Shown: positions 25,046 through 35,002, counted from the first letter of the stretch. The stretch is DNA of 64,000 nt from Allotamlana fucoidanivorans (GCF_006265225.1 NZ_VDCS01000013.1:62001-126000), one strand, 5' to 3'. Notes: generated from the letters alone by a model not told the origin. Translations and numbers: made by a program.

Positions 25046-26068
25046 ATTAAAAAAAGAATAACCATAAAAGACATAGCTAAAGCCCTGAATTTAACATCTT
25101 CAACGGTTTCTAGAGCGCTAAATGACAATAGTCGAATTAGTGAAAAAACAAAGCAAGCAGTAAAACAAACAGCAAAAGAATTAGGTTATGAACCCAATTA
25201 TTTAGCCAGTGCTTTGAGAAAAGGAAAAAGTAATTTGGTGGGCTTGATTATTCCACGTGCAAATAGTTACTTTTTTTCTTCAGTGGTTAAAGCTATTGGA
25301 GATCGATTGAGTATTGAAGGTTATAATATTATTATAACACAATCTAACGAATCTTATGAAAAAGAGTGTCAGAATATTGAGTCGTTGTTGTATACTCAGG
25401 TTGACGGTATTATAGCATCTTTAGCGAATGAAACAGTTGATTTAGAATACTATAATAAGATAAAGGCTAACGGCGTACCTCTTGTTATTTTTGATAGGGG
25501 TGAAGATAGTTTAAATGTAGATTATATAGGTATTGATGATTATTTAAGTAGTTTTAAGGTGGTTGAGCATTTATATAATCAAGGTTGTAGGCGCATTGCT
25601 CATATTGGTGGTTACAGGCATACTAGAATTTATGAAAGTAGAGTAGAAGGGTATATTGATGCCTTAACAAAATTTAACCTGCCATTAGAGGAAAGTTTAA
25701 TTTCTGAAAGTAACTTAAAAGTTGAAGATGGTAGAGCTATCATGGAAGAACTTTTAAAACTCCCCAATAAACCCGATGCCATTTATGCAGCTGGTGATTT
25801 TGCGGCACTTGGAGCCCTGCAAGTTGCTAAAGAGAATCACATTTCAATTCCAGATGATATTGCTTTGGTTGGGTTTAGTAATGAACCTTTTACTTCTTTA
25901 ATTACCCCGTCAATTACAAGTATAGAACAACATAGTGAGATGATTGGGCGGTTGGCGGCTGAAACGTTTTTAGATCGAATCAATAATCCAGATAAGGCGG
26001 TTAAGTTGAATAAAATAGTATTGGATACAGAATTAATTGTAAGAGAATCTTCAAAAAAATTAAAATAA
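25046..26068 (+). CDS. LacI-family transcriptional repressor of the sugar operon
   Basis: About 340 residues. The helix-turn-helix is ITIKDIAKALNLTSSTVSRALND, broken here as ITIKDIAKALNLT and STVSRALND, followed by the hinge GYEPNYLASALRKGKSNLVGLIIP and a periplasmic-binding-type effector domain (IDGYIDAL-like EGYIDALTKF; AAGDFAALGALQ; FSNEPFTSLITPSITSIEQ). The frame is open back to an ATG at 24881, but that start would lie inside the neighbouring gene and read through both operators. No ATG, GTG or TTG is found in frame just before the domain; ATT at 25046 gives the normal length, so a rare start is proposed and the 5' end is uncertain. It is divergent from the operon it should repress; the inducer is probably a pathway sugar or aldonate. 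Confidence 0.87.
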   Translation: MKKRITIKDIAKALNLTSSTVSRALNDNSRISEKTKQAVKQTAKELGYEPNYLASALRKGKSNLVGLIIPRANSYFFSSVVKAIGDRLSIEGYNIIITQSNESYEKECQNIESLLYTQVDGIIASLANETVDLEYYNKIKANGVPLVIFDRGEDSLNVDYIGIDDYLSSFKVVEHLYNQGCRRIAHIGGYRHTRIYESRVEGYIDALTKFNLPLEESLISESNLKVEDGRAIMEELLKLPNKPDAIYAAGDFAALGALQVAKENHISIPDDIALVGFSNEPFTSLITPSITSIEQHSEMIGRLAAETFLDRINNPDKAVKLNKIVLDTELIVRESSKKLK

Positions 26069-26156
26069 AAACACGTTTGGTAGTCTGTGTTTTAATAATG
26101 AAAAGTTAAATACTTAGCCAAAATTTAAATTCTTTTTTTACTCACTATAAATTTGT

Positions 26157-26164
26157 TACTTTTG
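26157..26164 (+). promoter_or_regulatory. -7 promoter element of the FKBP gene
   Basis: TACTTTTG fits TAnnTTTG and lies 27 bases before the ATG. Confidence 0.5.
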
Positions 26165-26190
26165 GCGCTCATAAAAATAACTAAGTAACA

Positions 26191-26892
26191 ATGAAAATAA
26201 TGAAATTTTTAAGTCTAGTAGCAATGGTCTTACTAGTAGTGTCTTGTAATAAGAATGGAGCAACAAAGAAACCAATTACAACAGAATTGGATTCTGTAAG
26301 TTATGCAATTGGAATGGATGTGGCTAGAAATGTTAAAGCTAGTTTTGATGATTTTGAGAATGATTTGTTTGTTCAAGGCTTTAAAAATGTTTTGGATTCA
26401 ACAGATATTTTAATGGATGAAGCTCAAGCACAACAGGTTATAAGAACCTATTTTCAAAAGAAACAACAAGCTGAGGCTGAAAAAAGAAAAGAGGCTGGTG
26501 AAAAAAATAAAGCCGAAGGCGAAAAGTTTTTAAGCGAAAACAAATCAAAAGATGGTGTTCAAACTACCGAGTCTGGTTTACAGTATATCGTTTTAAAAGA
26601 AGGAACTGGAGCTCAGCCATCAGCAACGTCAAAAGTAAAAGTACATTATCACGGTACTTTAATTGACGGAACCGTGTTTGATAGCTCTGTAGATAGAGGA
26701 GAGCCTTCAGAATTTGGTGTTAATCAAGTGATAAAAGGTTGGACAGAAGGCTTGCAACTTATGAAAGAAGGTGCAAAATACAAATTCTTTATTCCTCAAG
26801 ATTTAGCTTATGGTGCTAACCCAAGACCAGGAGGAGCTATTGAGCCTTTTGCGACTTTAATTTTTGATGTTGAGTTATTAGAGATAAAGTAA
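26191..26892 (+). CDS. FKBP-type peptidyl-prolyl cis-trans isomerase lipoprotein
   Basis: 233 residues. Lipoprotein signal with lipid Cys19 (MVLLVVSC). An FKBP N-terminal dimerisation domain covers about 30-110 ([15 protein letters not shown] ... [16 protein letters not shown]), and the FKBP domain follows ([24 protein letters not shown] in two parts; [49 protein letters not shown] in part) with all core active-site aromatics. It is a FkpA/Mip-type folding helper of the cell envelope. It is flanked by its own promoter element and a strong terminator, so it is monocistronic. Confidence 0.92.
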   Translation: MKIMKFLSLVAMVLLVVSCNKNGATKKPITTELDSVSYAIGMDVARNVKASFDDFENDLFVQGFKNVLDSTDILMDEAQAQQVIRTYFQKKQQAEAEKRKEAGEKNKAEGEKFLSENKSKDGVQTTESGLQYIVLKEGTGAQPSATSKVKVHYHGTLIDGTVFDSSVDRGEPSEFGVNQVIKGWTEGLQLMKEGAKYKFFIPQDLAYGANPRPGGAIEPFATLIFDVELLEIK

Positions 26893-26914
26893 TCTCTTTA
26901 AAATAAACGTTTAC

Positions 26915-26950
26915 AAAGCAGGAAGTTCAACGCTTCCTGCTTTTTTTTTT
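26915..26950 (+). terminator. Rho-independent terminator of the FKBP gene
   Basis: GCAGGAAG and CTTCCTGC pair across a 7-base loop and are followed by ten T residues. It begins 23 bases after the stop codon. Confidence 0.92.
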
Positions 26951-26982
26951 GTCTTAATTTTAATTTAGACTCTATCAAGTTG

Positions 26983-26990
26983 TAACTTTG
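26983..26990 (+). promoter_or_regulatory. -7 promoter element of era
   Basis: TAACTTTG fits TAnnTTTG. Only 16 bases separate it from the ATG, so the leader is very short. Confidence 0.55.
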
Positions 26991-27006
26991 CAACCAGAAA
27001 AAATAA

Positions 27007-27897
27007 ATGAAAATGAGTCATAAAGCCGGTTTTGTCAACATCATTGGAAATCCTAATGTTGGCAAGTCAACATTAATGAATGCTTTTGTTGGTGAAAAAT
27101 TATCTATAATCACATCAAAGGCTCAAACCACAAGGCATCGTATTTTGGGTATAGTTAATGGCGATGATTTTCAGGTTGTGCTAAGTGATACACCAGGAAT
27201 TATAAAACCTGCCTATGAACTTCAAACCTCCATGATGGATTTTGTAAAATCTGCCTTTGAAGATGCCGATGTGTTACTTTATATGGTTGAAATAGGCGAA
27301 CAATCTCTAAAGGATGAAGCATTTTTTAATAAAATAATTCATTCTAAAATACCAGTTCTATTACTATTAAACAAAATAGATAAATCAGATCAAGAGCAGT
27401 TAGAAACACAAGTGCAGTTATGGGCAGAGAAAGTACCTAATGCTGAGATTTATCCCGTATCGGCTTTAGAAGGATTTAATGTAAAAGAAGTGTTTAACAG
27501 AATAATTGAATTATTACCAGAGTCGCCGCCATTTTACCCTAAAGATCAACTGACTGATAAGCCAGAGCGTTTTTTTATAAATGAAACCATTCGTGAAAAG
27601 ATATTGCTGCATTACAAGAAGGAGATTCCTTATGCCGTAGAAGTGGATACCGAAGAATTTCATGAAGAAGACAGTATTATAAGAGTGCGTTCTGTCATTA
27701 TGGTAGAGCGTGACACACAAAAAGGCATTATCATTGGTCATAAAGGGAGTGCGCTTAAACGTGTTGGTGTAGAAGCCAGAAAGGATTTAGAAACCTTCTT
27801 TGGAAAACAAATACATCTTGAATTGTACGTTAAGGTTAACAAGAATTGGCGTAGTAATCAAAGCCAGCTGAAACGTTTTGGTTACAATAACCAGTAA
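27007..27897 (+). CDS. era: GTPase Era, 16S rRNA/30S assembly factor
   Basis: 296 residues, normal for Era. G1 is GNPNVGKST, the G2 region is AQTTRHRI, G3 is DTPG, G4 is NKID and G5 is SAL. The C-terminal KH domain has IIGHKGSALKRVGVEARKDLE (in part), which binds the 3' end of 16S rRNA. The chain ends KNWRSNQSQLKRFGYNNQ, as in other flavobacterial Era proteins. An ATG two codons in (MSHKAGF) is an alternative start. It stands alone behind its own promoter. Another GTPase of the same superfamily, Der, lies 2.4 kb downstream. Confidence 0.97.
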   Translation: MKMSHKAGFVNIIGNPNVGKSTLMNAFVGEKLSIITSKAQTTRHRILGIVNGDDFQVVLSDTPGIIKPAYELQTSMMDFVKSAFEDADVLLYMVEIGEQSLKDEAFFNKIIHSKIPVLLLLNKIDKSDQEQLETQVQLWAEKVPNAEIYPVSALEGFNVKEVFNRIIELLPESPPFYPKDQLTDKPERFFINETIREKILLHYKKEIPYAVEVDTEEFHEEDSIIRVRSVIMVERDTQKGIIIGHKGSALKRVGVEARKDLETFFGKQIHLELYVKVNKNWRSNQSQLKRFGYNNQ

Positions 27898-28042
27898 ATC
27901 CTAATAAAACCTTTTTAATACGGTAACTTTTACATAAACTTTGGGTTTCATATTTGCTAAAACAAACAAGCAGATATGAATGCTCTGAAGTTAAATTTGG
28001 AGAATTCCATCTGTGAAATAACTAAAATTTAATTGTATTCAG

Positions 28043-29560
28043 ATGAAATTTAACAAACTAATCATCAGTGCAGTATGCGTTGCTGCAATTTTCGGATGTC
28101 AAAAAGATGGCGAAGTGCCTAAAGGGCCTGTAGTAAATACAGAAGTCAATTTTAAGTACAAATCTTCAATAAAAGTAGGAGGTGAGGGCGCTTCAGAAAT
28201 TTCAGCATATGATCCTATTTCAAAAAGATTATTTACTGTAAATGTTGAATCAACAGCCATTTCGGTGCATGATATTTCAGACCTAAGTGCCCCAGTAACA
28301 GAAGCATTAATTGATTTATCTGCATATGGTGCGCCTAATAGCGTAGCAGTTCATAAAGGAAAACTGGCTGTGGCTGTTGAGGCTGATCCAAAACAAAATC
28401 CAGGTAAAGTTTTAGTGTATAATACAGCTAATCTAAAGTTATTGAATGAGTTTATCGTAGGTGCTTTACCTGATATGGTCATTTTCTCAAAAGATGGTAA
28501 ACTTATTATTTCAGCCAATGAAGGTGAGCCTAATGATAGTTATACCATAGATCCTTTAGGAACGGTAAGCATTATAGATTTGTCTGATGATTCTGTAACA
28601 ACTTTAGATTTTTCTGTATTCAACGGTCAAGAAGCTGCTTTGGCAGATCAAGGGTTTAGAGTATTTGGCCCAGGAGCCACATTAGCACAAGATGTAGAGC
28701 CAGAATATGTAGCTGTTTCTGATGATTCAAAAACGGCGTGGGTATCGTTGCAAGAAAATAATGGTATGGCAAAGGTGAACATAGAAACTAAAACCATTGA
28801 AGCTATTTATCCGCTAGGGTTTAAAGATTTTAATGCCGTAGGAAATGCAATTGATGCCAGTGATAAAGATGGGGTAAAGGCTTTAAGGAATTGGCCTGTA
28901 TTAGGTATTTATCAACCCGATGCTATAACGTCGATAAATATTTCAGGAACTACGTATATCTTTTCAGCCAATGAAGGTGATGCTAGAGATTATGGTGGCT
29001 ATAGTGAAGAGCTAAGAGTAGAAGATTTAACTTTAGATGAAACAGCGTATCCGCTGGCAGATGATTTTCAAAATGAAATCAATTTAGGAAGATTGAAAAC
29101 CACGAGTACGTTGGGTGATATTGATAATGATGGTGATGTAGATCAAATATACAACTACGGGGCACGTTCCTTTAGTGTTTGGTCTGAATCTGGAAATTTA
29201 CTGTATGACAGCGGAAATAGCATTTCAAAAGAAACTTTAGCAAAAACACCAGAAGCTTTTAATGGTGGGGATAAACGAAGTGATGATAAAGGTGCTGAGC
29301 CAGAAGCAGTAACTGTATTAAATATGGGCAATCAGCGCTATATTTTATTTGTTGGTTTAGAACGCAATAATCAAGTGTTAATGTATGATGTAACCAATCC
29401 TGTAGCGCCTGTTTTTATGGATATTTTGTCTCATACCGGTGATGTAGGTCCTGAAGGGTTATTGGTTATTCCTGCGGCCGACAGTCCCAACGGAAAGGAT
29501 TTACTTGTTATTTCAAATGAGGTTAGCGGAACGGTAAGTTTCTATGAAAATATTCAGTAA
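28043..29560 (+). CDS. Choice-of-anchor I domain lipoprotein (beta-propeller-like, function unknown)
   Basis: 505 residues with a lipoprotein signal (CVAAIFGC) and then QKDGE. The body has the choice-of-anchor I pattern: EISAYDPISKRLFTVN near the start, PNSVAVHKGKLAVAVE, SANEGEPNDSY, DVEPEYVAVSDDSKTAWVSLQENN, FSANEGDARDYGGYSEE, DIDNDGDVDQIYNYGARSFSVW and KGAEPEAVTV near the end. These proteins are secreted or surface-bound and sometimes linked to phosphatase domains, but here no catalytic domain is fused. The Asp-rich DIDNDGDVD segment looks like a calcium-binding loop. No partner gene is visible; a terminator hairpin follows closely. Confidence 0.8.
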   Translation: MKFNKLIISAVCVAAIFGCQKDGEVPKGPVVNTEVNFKYKSSIKVGGEGASEISAYDPISKRLFTVNVESTAISVHDISDLSAPVTEALIDLSAYGAPNSVAVHKGKLAVAVEADPKQNPGKVLVYNTANLKLLNEFIVGALPDMVIFSKDGKLIISANEGEPNDSYTIDPLGTVSIIDLSDDSVTTLDFSVFNGQEAALADQGFRVFGPGATLAQDVEPEYVAVSDDSKTAWVSLQENNGMAKVNIETKTIEAIYPLGFKDFNAVGNAIDASDKDGVKALRNWPVLGIYQPDAITSINISGTTYIFSANEGDARDYGGYSEELRVEDLTLDETAYPLADDFQNEINLGRLKTTSTLGDIDNDGDVDQIYNYGARSFSVWSESGNLLYDSGNSISKETLAKTPEAFNGGDKRSDDKGAEPEAVTVLNMGNQRYILFVGLERNNQVLMYDVTNPVAPVFMDILSHTGDVGPEGLLVIPAADSPNGKDLLVISNEVSGTVSFYENIQ

Positions 29561-29591
29561 AAGCCAAAAGCGTTTCAAATTTGAATTAGTG

Positions 29592-29620
29592 AAAAAGCGC
29601 CAGTTAAGGCGTTTTTTTTT
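29592..29620. terminator. Terminator between convergent genes
   Basis: A-rich bases and GCGCC pair with GGCG and a nine-T run across a short loop. It serves the plus-strand gene ending at 29560 and overlaps the end of the minus-strand membrane-protein gene. Confidence 0.65.
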
Positions 29621-30116
29621 GTTCCGTTCCTAATACTTGGTGCATAAAATCATTCAAGGCATGCATCTCTTGTTTGCTTGAAGCTTTTCCAATACTACCA
29701 GCAAAATAAAGCACAATCCAAATTATCACCATAAACATCATCATGCTTACCTGAATAGCAATATCTTTTTCCAAAGTCCAATTGGAATACGCCCAAATAC
29801 CAAAGGCAATAAAAATGGAGGCCACCACAAAATGTAAAAACATAAATAGGGTCCAAACGGTAGGATTGGGGCCAAATAAGCCATAAATGATACTGCTATT
29901 ATCGTCTATTTTATTTATTTCTAAATGCAGTTGAGGCGACCAAAATGTTTGTTTATGTTTTGGAAATTTAATAAACACATGGTCATCTACTTGAGTGACT
30001 ATAAAATCGGTTTGCGTGGTTTTAGCAGCTTTAAAATCACTTAAAATGGATTGGTTGTAACGTTCCACTTTAATTTTAAATCGAGGTCTTAAAACAATAT
30101 CATTAGAAAGCGCCAT
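29604..30116 (-). CDS. Small two-helix membrane protein of unknown function
   Basis: 170 residues, not recognised. The N-terminal 90 residues are soluble with predicted beta character (HVFIKFPKHKQTFWSPQLHLEI). Two membrane segments follow at about 93-115 (TLFMFLHFVVASIFIAFGIWAY) and 123-145 (SMMMFMVIIWIVLYFAGSIG), then a short amphipathic tail. It resembles the small GTP-binding-neighbour membrane proteins found singly in flavobacteria, but I cannot assign a family. It is convergent with the anchor-I gene and divergent from der, 166 bases away. Codon use looks like its neighbours. Confidence 0.75.
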   Translation of the reverse strand: MALSNDIVLRPRFKIKVERYNQSILSDFKAAKTTQTDFIVTQVDDHVFIKFPKHKQTFWSPQLHLEINKIDDNSSIIYGLFGPNPTVWTLFMFLHFVVASIFIAFGIWAYSNWTLEKDIAIQVSMMMFMVIIWIVLYFAGSIGKASSKQEMHALNDFMHQVLGTEQKKTP

Positions 30117-30213
30117 ACGGTATGCGTTTAGTTTAGGGTAAAATACTACTTTTTTTCATATTCATAAATTTTATTCTTTCACTTAAAAAAGATGAGGCCT
30201 TAAGTATATTTCC

Positions 30214-30221
30214 TATTTTTG
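30214..30221 (+). promoter_or_regulatory. -7 promoter element of der
   Basis: TATTTTTG, followed by CA, is a full match to TAnnTTTG and lies 62 bases before the ATG. Confidence 0.6.
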
Positions 30222-30282
30222 CAAAAGTTTTCAGGAAACCATAAGTTTATAGGTGTTAACCTGTTACCTCTAATAATAGAAT

Positions 30283-31587
30283 ATGAGTAATATAGTAGCA
30301 ATAGTAGGAAGGCCAAACGTTGGTAAATCAACATTTTTTAATCGATTAATTCAGCGTAGAGAAGCCATAGTTGATGCCGTGAGTGGAGTTACTAGAGACC
30401 GTCACTATGGTAAAAGTGATTGGAATGGTAAAGAGTTTTCGCTGATTGATACAGGAGGCTACGTTTTAGGGAGTGATGATATTTTTGAGGCTGAAATTGA
30501 TAAACAGGTTGAGTTGGCTATTGATGAGGCTGATGCTATTATTTTTATGGTTGATGTAGAGTCTGGAGTTACGGGCATGGATGAAGATGTAGCAAAACTA
30601 CTCAGAAGGGTTGGTAAACCCGTTTTTTTAGCGGTTAATAAAGTTGATAATGCGAAGCGGGCTGAAGATGCTGTTGAATTTTATGCCTTAGGATTGGGTG
30701 AGTACTACACCATTGCGAGTATAAATGGTAGTGGTACAGGCGAATTGCTTGATGCCTTAGTGGAAGCCTTGCCAGAGAAAGAAGATGTTGTTGAAGAAGA
30801 TTTACCAAGATTTGCAGTTGTTGGTCGTCCAAATGCCGGAAAATCCTCTTTTATAAATGCCTTAATTGGTGAAGATAGGTATATTGTTACTGATATTGCC
30901 GGAACAACACGAGATGCCATTGATACCAAATATAATCGTTTTGGATTTGAATTTAATTTGGTGGATACGGCAGGTATCAGAAGAAAGTCAAAGGTTAAAG
31001 AAGACTTAGAATTCTATTCTGTAATGCGCAGTGTGCGTGCCATTGAACATGCCGACGTTTGTTTGCTGGTACTTGATGCCAATAGAGGTTTTGATGGTCA
31101 AGTTCAAAATATTTTTTGGCTGGCAGAACGCAACAGAAAAGGTATTGTGGTTTTGGTTAATAAATGGGATTTAGTAGAGAAAGACCACAAATCGGTTAAG
31201 GAATATGAAAAGGTGATACGTAAACAAATGGAACCGTTTACAGATGTGCCTATTGTTTTTATTTCGGCGTTAACCAAACAGCGTATTTTTAAAGCCATAG
31301 AAACCGCTGTTGAGGTATATAATAATAGAAGTAAAAAAATTAAAACGAGCGAGTTAAATGATGTTTTGCAACCTATTATTGAAAGTTACCCACCACCAGC
31401 ATATAAAGGAAAGTTTGTGAAAATAAAATACATCATGCAGTTGCCTACACCACAGCCGCAGTTTGCATTTTTCTGTAACCTCCCACAATACATAAAAGAT
31501 CCTTATAAACGATTTTTAGAAAACAAACTTCGAGATAATTTTGGTTTTCATGGTGTGCCTATAAGTATTTACATGCGGAAGAAGTAA
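30283..31587 (+). CDS. der: Ribosome assembly GTPase Der (EngA)
   Basis: 434 residues, the usual length. Two GTPase domains in tandem: the first with [14 protein letters not shown] and DTGG, the second with [16 protein letters not shown] and [11 protein letters not shown], and NKVD/NKWD as the two G4 motifs. The C-terminal KH-like domain holds [20 protein letters not shown] and ends [15 protein letters not shown]. Der is required for maturation of the 50S subunit. It is monocistronic, with a clear promoter element upstream. Confidence 0.97.
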   Translation: MSNIVAIVGRPNVGKSTFFNRLIQRREAIVDAVSGVTRDRHYGKSDWNGKEFSLIDTGGYVLGSDDIFEAEIDKQVELAIDEADAIIFMVDVESGVTGMDEDVAKLLRRVGKPVFLAVNKVDNAKRAEDAVEFYALGLGEYYTIASINGSGTGELLDALVEALPEKEDVVEEDLPRFAVVGRPNAGKSSFINALIGEDRYIVTDIAGTTRDAIDTKYNRFGFEFNLVDTAGIRRKSKVKEDLEFYSVMRSVRAIEHADVCLLVLDANRGFDGQVQNIFWLAERNRKGIVVLVNKWDLVEKDHKSVKEYEKVIRKQMEPFTDVPIVFISALTKQRIFKAIETAVEVYNNRSKKIKTSELNDVLQPIIESYPPPAYKGKFVKIKYIMQLPTPQPQFAFFCNLPQYIKDPYKRFLENKLRDNFGFHGVPISIYMRKK

Positions 31588-31737
31588 TTTATTGGTTGAT
31601 GGTTTTTAGCATTTAGTTCACAGTTCACCCTTCATATACTTGTAAGTTAATATTTTCATTATTTAAGTTTTGTTTAAGAATATTTCACTAATTAAGTAAT
31701 ATATTCGCTACAACAACAAATGCAAGTAACTTACTCT

Positions 31738-32175
31738 ATGAAGCCGCTATTGGTATTATTTGTTCTATTTTCGGCTACCGTTTCAGCTCAAATTTTAAAG
31801 CCTGTCAAGTGGACTACTACTATTGAAACACTTTCAGCATCTGAATTCAACCTGGTATTCATAGCAAATATTGATGATCATTGGCACTTGTACAGTCAAA
31901 CGGTTCCTGAAAACGGACCGCTCCCTACAGTTTTTGTATTTGAAAACAATTCAAATATTAAGCTCATAGGCAAACCTGCTGAACAGAAAGGTAAAACCGT
32001 ATATGAAGCAGTTTTTGAAATGAAGGTGACTTATTTTGAGAATAAAGCTGTTTTTAAACAAAAGGTTAAACGTTTAACTAATAAGCCATTTGCAATAGTT
32101 GGAGAAATTGAATTTATGACCTGCGATAACCAACAATGTATACAGGAATATGAAGACTTTGAAATAAAGCTATAA
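31738..32175 (+). CDS. Secreted DsbD N-terminal-domain-like protein
   Basis: 145 residues from the ATG at 31738, which opens a clean signal peptide (MKPLLVLFVLFSATVSAQ); an ATG six codons earlier is possible. The mature part matches the immunoglobulin-like N-terminal domain of DsbD (KPVKWTTTIE; DHWHLYSQTVPENGPLPT; VTYFENKAVFKQKV) and ends with two Cys in TCDNQQC, the redox-active pair position. It has no membrane or thioredoxin domain, unlike full DsbD. It is 39 bases upstream of a large thioredoxin-domain protein, so the two may form a split periplasmic thiol-exchange system; that is inference. Confidence 0.78.
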   Translation: MKPLLVLFVLFSATVSAQILKPVKWTTTIETLSASEFNLVFIANIDDHWHLYSQTVPENGPLPTVFVFENNSNIKLIGKPAEQKGKTVYEAVFEMKVTYFENKAVFKQKVKRLTNKPFAIVGEIEFMTCDNQQCIQEYEDFEIKL

Positions 32176-32214
32176 ATACAAAAAAATCAATACTAATCAT
32201 CTAAACACCTTTAC

Positions 32215-34794
32215 ATGAAAAACAATGTCGTAGCCCTAGTGATGGCTTTTTTGAGCACCTGCCTATTTGCTCAACAAAAAAGCATAGATAACCCTGAATG
32301 TGGGTTAAATGGTATCCCAGGTACAATCACTAAAATAGAATTAAATGATTCCAACACAGTTTTACATTTTCACATTAAAGTAAAACCAGGTATTTGGATT
32401 TCAGTGCCTAAAAAATCTTTTATTCAAGATGTTAATAATGGTGAAAAACTATTTGTTACAAAAGCCGAAGGCATTGAAATTGGGGTAAAGCATACAATGG
32501 ATGAATCTGGAGAAGTCACATATGCCTTGTATTTTCCTAAACTCGATGAATCTGTGAAACAAATCGATTTTGGAGAAGCCAATGAAGGAGGTAATTGGTT
32601 TGTCTACAATATCATTTTACAAGAAGATGAAAACGCCAATAGCTTACCTAAGGAATTGATAGGGAACTGGTTTTTAGCTGATGGCAGTAACCGTTGGGAT
32701 TTTGCTTTTCAGAGGGAAAACGCCTTGGTGGATGCTGCAGTTTGGAATTACAAATCGGTAACCCAAAAAGGAAAGAAATACACCATTCTACTTGAAAGAG
32801 AAGGACAATTAAAAACCATTTATGCCAAAAAATCTAAAAACGGCCATGTAGCCTTCGGTAGCTCGTCAAAAGCCTTAAATACGTATAGTCTATCTAAAAG
32901 TGTAAATCCGGAGTATAGTTTCGTCAATAATAAGGCGTTTGAAACCGTAACTTTTGGAACAGATTCTACAACATACGCGGGTGCTATTAAAGGTTATACT
33001 GAAAAATTGGGGCAAAAAACCGCCATGGTTCATGTGAATAATCTTTTTAAAGGAGATCAAGAATCATATTTAATAAAAATTAACGAGGATGGAAGTTTTA
33101 AAGTAAAATTCCCTTTAACACATCCGCAAACCGTTTATGTACCTATGTTTTCAGGGACTTACACCGTTTTTTTAGAGCCAAATACAGAAACCTTTCATTA
33201 TGTTAATGGCAAGAACTCGCTCTTTATGGGCGATAACGCCCGTGTTAATACAGACCTTGAGGCATTAAAAGATATTCGCTTGAGTTTGGATATCGATGTA
33301 AGAAAGAAAATAGGCACCTTATCACCAGAGGCTTATAAGATCATTTGCAACGGTTTGTACGACGCAGCCACCAAGAAACTATCCGATTCTCAAAGGCAAC
33401 ACAGCTTGAGTAAAAAGGCAGTTCAAATAAAAAATATTGAGCTTGAATTAGAACATTACAATCAACTATTGGGTTATGGTATGTACAGGCGGTCATTGCA
33501 ATATCAAAATAAAAAGGCAAAAAAAGAAGAAGATAAAATGCCTTTTGAAGAGTTTGAGGTTAGCAATGATTATTATGGTTTTCTACCCAAAACTATTGCA
33601 GATAATACCCTATTAACTTTATCAAATAACTATTATTTTTTTACTAATCGATTGATTTATTCAGACTTATTTAGATCAGGATCAATGAGTTCTTTAGATT
33701 TATCAAAGGTTGAAATTGCTGAATTTTTTCAAGAACTAGATATTGAACTAAGTGTTGAAGAATTGAATATGGTGGAGTTTAGTAAGACCATAGAAACACC
33801 AGAAATACTTGCCAAGGTTCGCGCCTATAGAGAGATATATGGTGAGATAGAACAAGGTTTTTTCAAGAACTATAAGGAACACTTTAAGGACATGGGGGAC
33901 TTCTTAAAAGCTCTGGATAATCCCAACGAACCTTTTATCGTAAAAGCAGCATCCTATTTAAAAACCAAAGATATAGAAATTACCCAAGATGAAGCGGCGA
34001 TGGTCTCTGCTTTGAGAACTTTAAAAACACCAGAAGAAAGAGAGGAAGAACGGTTGTTTAATGAACAATTTGCAAACGAACTTAAATTGTTCCGTGAGAA
34101 ATATAGTGCAAATAGTTCCGATATTTTCAGAGAACGATCAATGAGGATTACAGAAGAAAAACTTCAAGACTATTTTGAAACCAAACAATCCTTTTTACAA
34201 GATGTCGTGCAAATGCAGGCTTTCTACAGAAACTTTGAAGATTATAAGGTGTTCAGTGATAAAACTCTCAATCGAATTCAAAAAGGTATTCACACGCCTT
34301 TTATTAAAACCTATTTAGCACGCTTGAATGAGCAGACTAAGCAAGCTATTGCGGTGAATAAAACTAAAGGCGGCTATACTGTTCATAATGTTGAGCGAAC
34401 AGAAGGCGATGAACTGTTTGATGCCATGCTTGAAAAGTTTAAGGGTAAAGTGGTTTACGTTGATTTTTGGGCAACCTGGTGTGGGCCTTGTAAATCGGGT
34501 ATAAAAAGAGTTGCACCCTTAAAAGAAATGATGAAAGATGAAGATGTTGTGTTCTTGTACATAACTAACCCAAGTTCACCAGAAGGCACCTGGAAAAATG
34601 CCATTGCCAATATTAAAGGCGAACATTACAGGGTATCGAATGATGAATGGAATTATTTAAAACAAAAGTTTAATATCAGAGGAATACCACATTATACCCT
34701 GGTTGATAAAAAAGGAGCAATTGTGAAGTCTAAAATGAGACCAAGGTCAAATGAAACCTTGAGGCGAATTTTAAAAGAAGAGCTGGAAAAGTAA
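32215..34794 (+). CDS. Large secreted protein with C-terminal TlpA/thioredoxin domain
   Basis: 859 residues with a signal peptide (LVMAFLSTCLFAQ). Most of the chain (about 25-710) is unassigned and has a beta-rich N-terminal part with a predicted sandwich and a long charged helical middle (EELNMVEFSKTIETPEILAKVRAYREIYG in two parts). The last 140 residues are a thioredoxin fold of the TlpA/ResA type, with FWATWCGPCKSG as the redox motif, GIPHYTLVDKKG containing the cis-Pro, and KEELEK at the end. Such proteins reduce or oxidise envelope proteins. It follows the DsbD-like gene by 39 bases and is probably co-transcribed with it. The partner proteins are unknown. Confidence 0.82.
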   Translation: MKNNVVALVMAFLSTCLFAQQKSIDNPECGLNGIPGTITKIELNDSNTVLHFHIKVKPGIWISVPKKSFIQDVNNGEKLFVTKAEGIEIGVKHTMDESGEVTYALYFPKLDESVKQIDFGEANEGGNWFVYNIILQEDENANSLPKELIGNWFLADGSNRWDFAFQRENALVDAAVWNYKSVTQKGKKYTILLEREGQLKTIYAKKSKNGHVAFGSSSKALNTYSLSKSVNPEYSFVNNKAFETVTFGTDSTTYAGAIKGYTEKLGQKTAMVHVNNLFKGDQESYLIKINEDGSFKVKFPLTHPQTVYVPMFSGTYTVFLEPNTETFHYVNGKNSLFMGDNARVNTDLEALKDIRLSLDIDVRKKIGTLSPEAYKIICNGLYDAATKKLSDSQRQHSLSKKAVQIKNIELELEHYNQLLGYGMYRRSLQYQNKKAKKEEDKMPFEEFEVSNDYYGFLPKTIADNTLLTLSNNYYFFTNRLIYSDLFRSGSMSSLDLSKVEIAEFFQELDIELSVEELNMVEFSKTIETPEILAKVRAYREIYGEIEQGFFKNYKEHFKDMGDFLKALDNPNEPFIVKAASYLKTKDIEITQDEAAMVSALRTLKTPEEREEERLFNEQFANELKLFREKYSANSSDIFRERSMRITEEKLQDYFETKQSFLQDVVQMQAFYRNFEDYKVFSDKTLNRIQKGIHTPFIKTYLARLNEQTKQAIAVNKTKGGYTVHNVERTEGDELFDAMLEKFKGKVVYVDFWATWCGPCKSGIKRVAPLKEMMKDEDVVFLYITNPSSPEGTWKNAIANIKGEHYRVSNDEWNYLKQKFNIRGIPHYTLVDKKGAIVKSKMRPRSNETLRRILKEELEK

Positions 34795-34971
34795 ACTTAA
34801 CTTTGAAATAGTTTCAAGGTATACTAAAATAAAACATAATTATTTTAATGCAAGCTGTTATTCATCGTAGCATCACCGTTTGCATCTTAATTTGAATATT
34901 CAAACCCTAAAATTTGTATAATTTTAGTCTGAATACTCATGAGTAACTGTGCTTAAAACTAGATTTATTGC

Positions 34972-34979
34972 TACATTTG
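34972..34979 (+). promoter_or_regulatory. -7 promoter element of the KDG kinase gene
   Basis: TACATTTG fits TAnnTTTG and lies 24 bases before the ATG. No copy of the operon's LacI-type operator is visible here, so the kinase may not be under that repressor. Confidence 0.5.
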
Positions 34980-35002
34980 GTTAGCAATCAATACCATTTT
35001 TC

